Source: Alphaproteobacteria bacterium
GTDB taxonomy: Bacteria > Pseudomonadota > Alphaproteobacteria > Rickettsiales > Rickettsiaceae
Direction of reading: 5' to 3'
NCBI GenBank assembly: GCA_020627625.1
Contig: JAHDGL010000001.1
Coordinates: 63,039-108,802, forward strand
Length of the DNA: 45,764 nucleotides
In this document: one piece after another, positions 39,273 through 45,764 of the stretch
Layout of the letters: each line of letters begins with the position of its first letter
Position numbering within the stretch: position 1 is the first letter of the stretch
Notes under the pieces: generated by a model
What the model was told of the DNA's origin: nothing
The model's input: the letters and a program-made list of their open reading frames with translations, nothing else
Databases searched by the model: none
Translations under genes and position numbers: made by a program

Positions 39273-39965
39273 TTATTTGTTTATTCTAATATATTCAATT
39301 ATTTCGTCTGAGGTAGAATTCATATAAAAATGCTTCATATATTTACCATTTTCATCCATCAAATACACAAAAGATGTATGATCAATCATATATTTATCAT
39401 CTTTTATGTTTTCTGCATTAGAGATACCAACAAGCTCGGAACTAGAATCAACCGTTGAACCAGAAACTGCATAAAACACCTTGTATAAACCAGCAACCTT
39501 ATCTGTTTGCTCTTGAGTTCCCGTTAGTCCAATAAATTTTTCATGAAAATGACTAAGATATTCTTTTAATAATTCTGGTTTATCTCTGGCGGGATCAACA
39601 GTTATAAATATAGGCAAAACATCAATTTGATACTTATCTAAAGTTGTAATAACTTCTGTTAATTTCTGCAAAGAAGTCGGGCAAATATCTGGGCAAAACG
39701 TAAAACCAAAATATACTAAACTTAACCGCCCCTTCATCATGTCGCTATTAAATGGCTCGCCATTTTGATCAGTAAGTGTAAAATCTCCACCTATTTGCAC
39801 ATCACCTTCTAAGCTATCACCTCGCCCAGCTAGCGGCTTGTCTGGCAAATCAATAGCAACTAATATATATGTAGATATTGCTGCAATTATTATACTTAAT
39901 GCTATAATAATTTTAGTTACCTTCTTTGAAGTTTGGTCGTTACTCTTCATAATCTCCTTATCCAT
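39273..39965 (-). CDS. SCO1/SenC family copper chaperone
   Basis: FTLTDQNGEPFNSDMMKGRLSLVYFGFTFCPDICPTSLQKL; FITVDPARDKPELLKEYL; IDHTSFVYLMDENGKY. Confidence 0.95.
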   Translation of the reverse strand: MDKEIMKSNDQTSKKVTKIIIALSIIIAAISTYILVAIDLPDKPLAGRGDSLEGDVQIGGDFTLTDQNGEPFNSDMMKGRLSLVYFGFTFCPDICPTSLQKLTEVITTLDKYQIDVLPIFITVDPARDKPELLKEYLSHFHEKFIGLTGTQEQTDKVAGLYKVFYAVSGSTVDSSSELVGISNAENIKDDKYMIDHTSFVYLMDENGKYMKHFYMNSTSDEIIEYIRINK

Positions 39966-40000
39966 AGTTCAAGTTATATTAATGAGGATTATTAAATTTA

Positions 40001-41029
40001 TTAAATTAAATCAGCAACCTCTAAAGCGGCATAAGTAAAAATCGCCGAAGCGCCAGCTCGTTTAAACGCTATTAACGACTCAATAATTGACTTTTCCCAA
40101 TTTAAAGCCCCATTCTCTGAAGCAAATTTTATCATAGAATACTCACCGCTTACTTGATAAGCTAATACATGTATATTAAACCTCTCTGACGCCTCGCTAA
40201 TAATATCTAAAAAATTCATACCAGGTTTTACCATAACCATATCAGCACCCTCTGCTATATCTTGTTCTATTTCGCGCATAGCTTCTTTTCTGTTACGAAC
40301 GTCCATTTGGTAAGTAGCCTTACATAAATATTTATTTCGATTAGAATGATTATCGTTACTATTATCACCGCTATTACTATTGTTAAGGCTATTGTTACTA
40401 CCTACTGCATCTCGGAAAGGACCATAAAAACTAGAATTATACTTAGCCGCATAAGCAAGAATATTCACATTCTGGAACCCCTCCTCATCAAGATCTTCAC
40501 GAATGGATATAATTCTTCCGTCCATCATATCTGATGGCGCAATAATATCTACACCAGACTTAGCAAGAACCAAAGCCTGATTCGACAAAGCCTCGATAGT
40601 TTGATCATTATCAACGTCACCCTCAACCAAAACTCCATCATGACCATGTATTGTGTATGGATCCAAAGCTACATCACATATGATACCAATATTCAAGCCA
40701 GCATTTTTTAGAGCACGGACCGTTCTGCAAATTAAATTATCTAAATTATATGCCTCGTCAGCATTCTCTGACTTTATCTTAGAATCAATTGATGGGAAAA
40801 GCGCTATAGCTTTTATACCTTTTTCCTCTGCCATTTTTGCTGTAAGTAAAACTTGATCTATAGATTGACGGAACACACCAGGCATAGTTTTTATAGGTTG
40901 TCTTTGACACTCGCCTTCAACGACAAAAATCGGAAGAATTAAATTTTCTGGGGTTAGGGTTGTTTCAGAAACCAAATCTCTTAGCCAGCTGGTGCGTCTA
41001 TTACGTCTTAATCTTACTATTGGGTACAT
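40001..41029 (-). CDS. hemB: Delta-aminolevulinic acid dehydratase (porphobilinogen synthase)
   Basis: YPIVRLRRNRRTSWLRDLVSETTLTPENLILPIFV; APSDMMDGRI; YGPFRDAVGS; TYQMDVRNRKEAMREIEQDIAEGADMVMVKPGM. Start at 41029 preferred over 41074. Confidence 0.96.
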   Translation of the reverse strand: MYPIVRLRRNRRTSWLRDLVSETTLTPENLILPIFVVEGECQRQPIKTMPGVFRQSIDQVLLTAKMAEEKGIKAIALFPSIDSKIKSENADEAYNLDNLICRTVRALKNAGLNIGIICDVALDPYTIHGHDGVLVEGDVDNDQTIEALSNQALVLAKSGVDIIAPSDMMDGRIISIREDLDEEGFQNVNILAYAAKYNSSFYGPFRDAVGSNNSLNNSNSGDNSNDNHSNRNKYLCKATYQMDVRNRKEAMREIEQDIAEGADMVMVKPGMNFLDIISEASERFNIHVLAYQVSGEYSMIKFASENGALNWEKSIIESLIAFKRAGASAIFTYAALEVADLI

Positions 41030-41089
41030 AATCCATTTCCTCTTTTTGTTGTTGAAGGTGAGCGTCAAAGACAACCTATAAAAACAATT

Positions 41090-41815
41090 TTATACAAGAT
41101 TTAAGCTTTCTTCAACAAACCTTGCAAATAAACGTGTATCTAAATTAGAATTTTCATATTCTGAATGCCATTGTACACCAATAACAAATTTATGATTTGG
41201 TAATTCTATTGCCTCAATAATTCCATCTGGAGCTGTTGCAGAAACTATTAACCCCTTGCCCAACTTGTCTATAGATTGATGATGAGTAGTGTTTACTTGC
41301 ACATTAACAGACTCAGAAAGCTGAGATAATAATGTATCGTTTTCAATAATAATAGAGTGAGTCGGAATATCTTTCGGTTTTGGCTGTTCATGATTTATAT
41401 TACTTGGACAAGAATCTGGTATATGCTGGATTAAACTCCCGCCCAATGCTACGTTTATCACCTGCAAACCATTACAAATACCAAAAACTGGTACATTCCG
41501 CCTTAAAGCCTCTTTAAATAAATTTATTTCAAAACCCGCTCGCGGATCGTTAATTTTTACCTTGTCAGATATAATCTCTTGCCCGTAAAAACTTGGATTA
41601 ATATCATTATCTCCACCAGAAATCAACAAGCCGTCAATTACACATAGTAAATCATCAACATTGCTACTATAAGGCAAAAACAATGCAGTACCACCAGCTT
41701 TTGTAATTGCATCTGAATAATCACATCTTGCTGCATACCAGGGACGTGAAGCATAAGATCCGTCTTCTGTCTTTTCTGAAAAATCTAAAGTAATACCAAT
41801 TACTGGTTTTTTCAT
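41090..41815 (-). CDS. Class-I glutamine amidotransferase, gamma-glutamyl-GABA hydrolase-like
   Basis: LLISGGDNDINPSFY; VFGICNGLQVINVALGGSLIQHI; VIGVQWHSEY. Confidence 0.88.
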   Translation of the reverse strand: MKKPVIGITLDFSEKTEDGSYASRPWYAARCDYSDAITKAGGTALFLPYSSNVDDLLCVIDGLLISGGDNDINPSFYGQEIISDKVKINDPRAGFEINLFKEALRRNVPVFGICNGLQVINVALGGSLIQHIPDSCPSNINHEQPKPKDIPTHSIIIENDTLLSQLSESVNVQVNTTHHQSIDKLGKGLIVSATAPDGIIEAIELPNHKFVIGVQWHSEYENSNLDTRLFARFVEESLNLV

Positions 41816-41867
41816 CGTTCACTAACCTAATTTACTACAAACTCACGTTATGAGACAAAAGTTCAAA

Positions 41868-44594
41868 CTATGTAACCATACCATGACAATGTTTGTATTT
41901 TTTACCCGAACTGCAAGGACAAAGTTCATTCCTTGATATCTTACCCCATGTTTCTGGATCATTAGGATCACGATCTTCAGAAGCCACAACAGCTTTGAAA
42001 GGCCGTGCTTTGGCAACTATTTTTGACCCTGTATTATATTTCTCAAAAGCGGGATCGTTTCTGCTGGTGTTCATTTCCTGCAATTTTTTATTAGCCAGCT
42101 TCATTGATTGTTTGTTTGCATGCTCGGGGTCTATATGCAAAAAGCATATTTTTTGTACGAAGGAGCCCTTGAGTTTATCGAGCATCACCTCAAATAAAGA
42201 GAACGCCTCGCGCTTATATTCAATTAACGGGTCTTTCTGACCATAAGCACGCAAAGAAATACCCTGACGCAAATGATCTAAATTATGTAGATGCTCTTTC
42301 CATACTTGATCCAACGTTGTCAGAAGCAGATATTTAGAAGCCGACTTCATTATCTCTTCACCATATTCAGAATTTTTATTTGCGTATAAATCCATTATTT
42401 TTTTGTGCAAAGAATCTGTAATTTCAATCTCAGCGCCTTCAATATCAGATATTTCCTGGGCGGGCCATTTTATTGAGAACATTCTATGAATCTCGGAACT
42501 TAGCTCTTCTAGTTTCCAATCCTCTCGCAACTTATCAGAATCAATAAATTGCTGCACCAAATTTGTACAAAATTGTTCGCTCATACTATCCACAAAACCA
42601 CTCACCTCATCAGAAGTAATTATTTCGCTTCTTTGCTCATAAACAATTTTTCGTTGATCGTTCATCACGTCATCAAACTTCAACAAGTTTTTACGAATTT
42701 CATAATTATGCCCCTCAACTTTTTGCTGAGCTTTTTCTAAAGATCTGCTAATCATAGGGTGTTGTATTGCTTCACCATCTTTTAAACCAAGCGTTCGCAA
42801 AACACCGGATATTCTATCTGATGCAAAAATTCTCATCAAATCATCTTCTAAAGATAAGAAAAATTTAGTAACGCCCGGATCTCCCTGACGACCAGACCTA
42901 CCACGCAATTGATTATCAATTCTGCGACTTTCATGCCGCTCGGTTCCAATTACGCACAAACCTCCAGCCTTAAGCACTTTTTCTTTTTCTTTTTTAACCT
43001 GAGAATTTATTTTATCTATTTGAGATTCTAATTCTTTCTGACTCAATCCCTCGTCTAAATCTTTGATCATCATCTCTGGGTTACCGCCGAGCATAATATC
43101 AGTTCCTCGACCAGCCATATTTGTTGCTATCGTCACAGCACCATAACGCCCAGCCTGTGCAATCACGCTGGCCTCGCGCTCATGTTTCTTAGCATTTAAC
43201 ACATTATGCTTTATTTTATTTTTCGTAAGAGTTTGTGAAATCTCTTCGGATTTTTCAATACTAATAGTTCCAACCAGAACCGGTTGCCCCTTTTTATGAC
43301 AATCTTTTATCAAATCAATGATTGCATTATATTTTTCTGTCTTGGTACCAAAAATATCATCGTCCTGATCTATTCTAGTGATTTTATTATGAGTTGGCAC
43401 AGAAACCACGTCTAATTTATAAATATCTTTTAACTCACCCGCTTCTGTCATTGCAGTACCCGTCATGCCAGATAATTTAGGATACATTCTGAAATAATTC
43501 TGAAAAGTAATAGAAGCTAATGTTTGATTCTCGTTCTGAATAGGCACATTCTCTTTTGCCTCGATAGCTTGGTGTAAACCGTCTGAATAACGCCTACCAT
43601 CCATAACCCTGCCAGTAAATTCGTCAATTATCATTATTTTTTTATCCTTAATCAGATAATCTACATCGCAATTAAAAATGAACTGAGCACGTAATGACTG
43701 ATTAATGTAATGTACCAATGTTAGATTGTCAAAATCATATAGAATAGAGCCTTTTTTTATGAGACCAGCTTCTTGTAACATTGACTCCACATTACTAATA
43801 CCTTCATCAGTAAGAGTTACAGACTTAACTTTTTCATCTATTTCGTAATCACTTTTTTTAAGTCTTACAACTAAATCATTAATCTTTTGATGCAAATCTG
43901 TGCTATCATCAACGGGCCCTGAAATAATTAATGGAGTTCTAGCTTCATCAATTAAGATTGAATCCACCTCATCAATAATGGCATAGTTAAATAAACGCTG
44001 AGCTTTGGACTCATTAGTAAATTTCATATTATCCCTAAGATAATCAAAGCCTAATTCGTTATTTGTAGCATAAGTTATGTCGCAATCATAGGCGGCTTTA
44101 CGCTCTTCATCGTCCATTTCGTTGACAACGCAAGATACACTTAAACCTAGAAATTCAAAAATTTTACCCATCCACTGGGAATCGCGCTTTGCAAGATAGT
44201 CATTCACTGTTACCACGTGCACCCCCTTGCCCTCAAGAGCGTTTAAATATGCAGGTAATGTTGACACTAAGGTTTTCCCTTCTCCAGTGCGCATTTCCGT
44301 TATCATGCCCCGATGCAATATCAAGCCACCTATAAGCTGCACATCGTAATGTCTTTGACCAATAACCCGTTTTGCAGCCTCTCGTACAACCGCAAAAGAT
44401 TCATATACTAAATCATCTAAGCTACGACCCTCTTTGAGTTTTTGCTTAAAGTAATCGGTTTTTGCTTGTAATTCTGCGTCACTTAATTGTTGCAAAGAGG
44501 ACTCAAAACTACTGATTTCATGAATTTCTTTTTTTAAATTTTTTATTATACGATCATTGGCCGTACCAAAGGCTTTAGTAAGAAACGAAAACAT
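41868..44594 (-). CDS. secA: Preprotein translocase ATPase SecA
   Basis: [43 protein letters not shown]-terminal zinc motif [18 protein letters not shown]. Confidence 0.98.
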   Translation of the reverse strand: MFSFLTKAFGTANDRIIKNLKKEIHEISSFESSLQQLSDAELQAKTDYFKQKLKEGRSLDDLVYESFAVVREAAKRVIGQRHYDVQLIGGLILHRGMITEMRTGEGKTLVSTLPAYLNALEGKGVHVVTVNDYLAKRDSQWMGKIFEFLGLSVSCVVNEMDDEERKAAYDCDITYATNNELGFDYLRDNMKFTNESKAQRLFNYAIIDEVDSILIDEARTPLIISGPVDDSTDLHQKINDLVVRLKKSDYEIDEKVKSVTLTDEGISNVESMLQEAGLIKKGSILYDFDNLTLVHYINQSLRAQFIFNCDVDYLIKDKKIMIIDEFTGRVMDGRRYSDGLHQAIEAKENVPIQNENQTLASITFQNYFRMYPKLSGMTGTAMTEAGELKDIYKLDVVSVPTHNKITRIDQDDDIFGTKTEKYNAIIDLIKDCHKKGQPVLVGTISIEKSEEISQTLTKNKIKHNVLNAKKHEREASVIAQAGRYGAVTIATNMAGRGTDIMLGGNPEMMIKDLDEGLSQKELESQIDKINSQVKKEKEKVLKAGGLCVIGTERHESRRIDNQLRGRSGRQGDPGVTKFFLSLEDDLMRIFASDRISGVLRTLGLKDGEAIQHPMISRSLEKAQQKVEGHNYEIRKNLLKFDDVMNDQRKIVYEQRSEIITSDEVSGFVDSMSEQFCTNLVQQFIDSDKLREDWKLEELSSEIHRMFSIKWPAQEISDIEGAEIEITDSLHKKIMDLYANKNSEYGEEIMKSASKYLLLTTLDQVWKEHLHNLDHLRQGISLRAYGQKDPLIEYKREAFSLFEVMLDKLKGSFVQKICFLHIDPEHANKQSMKLANKKLQEMNTSRNDPAFEKYNTGSKIVAKARPFKAVVASEDRDPNDPETWGKISRNELCPCSSGKKYKHCHGMVT

Positions 44595-44740
44595 CAAGAA
44601 ATTCCTCATAATTTAAACATAAGTCTCACATAAGATATTGCATTTTACTAAATTTTCAATCAAATTTGTAAATAGCATTTGACTTTATTTCATACAGCTT
44701 CTAAAAATACTTAGTAAGTTCAATTAAAATGTAGAAATTT

Positions 44741-45556
44741 ATGAAAAAATTAGCAACTGTTTTTTTATCAGCAACGTTATTATCAAGCCCTGTCTGCGCA
44801 GCTAGCACCAAAGTTGTTGCAACATACACAGGCGGAAAAGTAACTATAGATCAGGTTATGAAAAGGTTCAAGGATGCTCTTGATTCTCAACCCGCAAACA
44901 AAGGCAAAAAATTTGAGAAACTAGAAAAAAAAGTTCAAGAATCGCTAGTCAGAGGCTATCTAACTCAAACACTTTTAGACAAAGAAGCTAAAAAACTTGG
45001 TATTCGCAATTCGAAAAGCTTCAAAGAAAAACTACAACTGGCAGAACAACAGCTAGCACAACAAGAATTAATTGAAAATCACGTAGAGAAAGCAATTACC
45101 GAAAAAATGATAGATGCAGAATATCAAAAATTAATTGATGGCTTAAAGGGTAAGCAAGAAGTAAAGGCTAGTCATATACTTGTAGACACAGAAGAAAAAG
45201 CAAAAGAAATTCACAAAAAACTTAGCAAAGGATCTAAGTTTGAAGATTTGGTAAAAAAGTTTACCAAAGACGAGGCTTCAAAAGAAAATGGTGGGGAACT
45301 GGGTTTTTATGCCACAAAAGGGCAATTAGTTCCAGAGTTTGAAAGCAAAGTTTTTGCCATGAAGAAGAATGAAATTTCCGAACCAGTAAAAACTGCATTT
45401 GGTTGGCATATTATTAAATTGTTAGATATGCGCGATGTTGCACCTCCAACAAAAGAAAAAGCTAGAAACAGCATAGAGGCAAAGCTAGCGCGCTTAGAAA
45501 TTCAAAAATACGTTGAAAAGCTGACTAAGGATGCAAATGTTGAATTGAAGTTGTAA
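44741..45556 (+). CDS. Parvulin-type peptidyl-prolyl cis-trans isomerase
   Basis: Signal peptide; EVKASHILVDTEEKAKEIHKKLSKGSKFEDLVKKFTKDEASKENGGELGFYATKGQLVPEFESKVFAMKKNEISEPVKTAFGWHIIKLLDM. Confidence 0.95.
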   Translation: MKKLATVFLSATLLSSPVCAASTKVVATYTGGKVTIDQVMKRFKDALDSQPANKGKKFEKLEKKVQESLVRGYLTQTLLDKEAKKLGIRNSKSFKEKLQLAEQQLAQQELIENHVEKAITEKMIDAEYQKLIDGLKGKQEVKASHILVDTEEKAKEIHKKLSKGSKFEDLVKKFTKDEASKENGGELGFYATKGQLVPEFESKVFAMKKNEISEPVKTAFGWHIIKLLDMRDVAPPTKEKARNSIEAKLARLEIQKYVEKLTKDANVELKL

Positions 45557-45764
45557 TTCAATATTTGTGCTAAATTACTACATACTCCTCTTGGGTTGGT
45601 TATAGTGAGTAAATTATTGATAAAAATAATTCTCACTAACTAACCCGGACCGAAATTCAGAGTTAAGAAAAAGCATAGATTTTAGTAAAAATTTGAGTTG
45701 CTGACAAAGAAACAACTTACACTATAAACGCGAATTTAGGATAAGAAATTTAGCAGATTTTTGT

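Overview
AT-rich, gene-dense window from an alphaproteobacterial, Rickettsiales-like chromosome; lineage is inferred from gene content and retropepsin/RpoH/MipZ-type proteins, not from a search. Most of it is housekeeping: truA, rpoD, dnaG, greA, rpoH, rimM, an AsmA-like protein, tRNA-Cys(GCA), a XerC/D recombinase, pepA, mipZ, rmuC, era-rnc-lepB, an AmpD-like amidase, gltA, typA, FTR1 permease with a small cupredoxin, yciB, a GT2 glycosyltransferase, SCO1, hemB, a class-I GATase, secA and a parvulin PPIase. The main accessory feature is a compact archaic-type (spore coat U, SCPU) chaperone-usher locus at 15.8-21.8 kb with five SCPU subunits, a chaperone that looks reduced to one Ig-like domain with a Lys-rich tail, and an usher with an acidic tail. 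Other points of interest: (i) a noncoding segment at 28.4-28.63 kb with clustered DnaA-box and CtrA-box matches (candidate oriC or regulatory site); (ii) a ~130-bp palindrome-like interspersed repeat supplying start/stop codons to flanking genes; (iii) an Asn-rich insertion in HemB; (iv) a frameshifted AAA-type ATPase remnant; (v) a CoxF-like 35-aa ORF missing from the ORF track; (vi) a large coiled-coil ORF running off the left edge with 57-bp tandem repeats. All assignments were made by eye; no database search was run.
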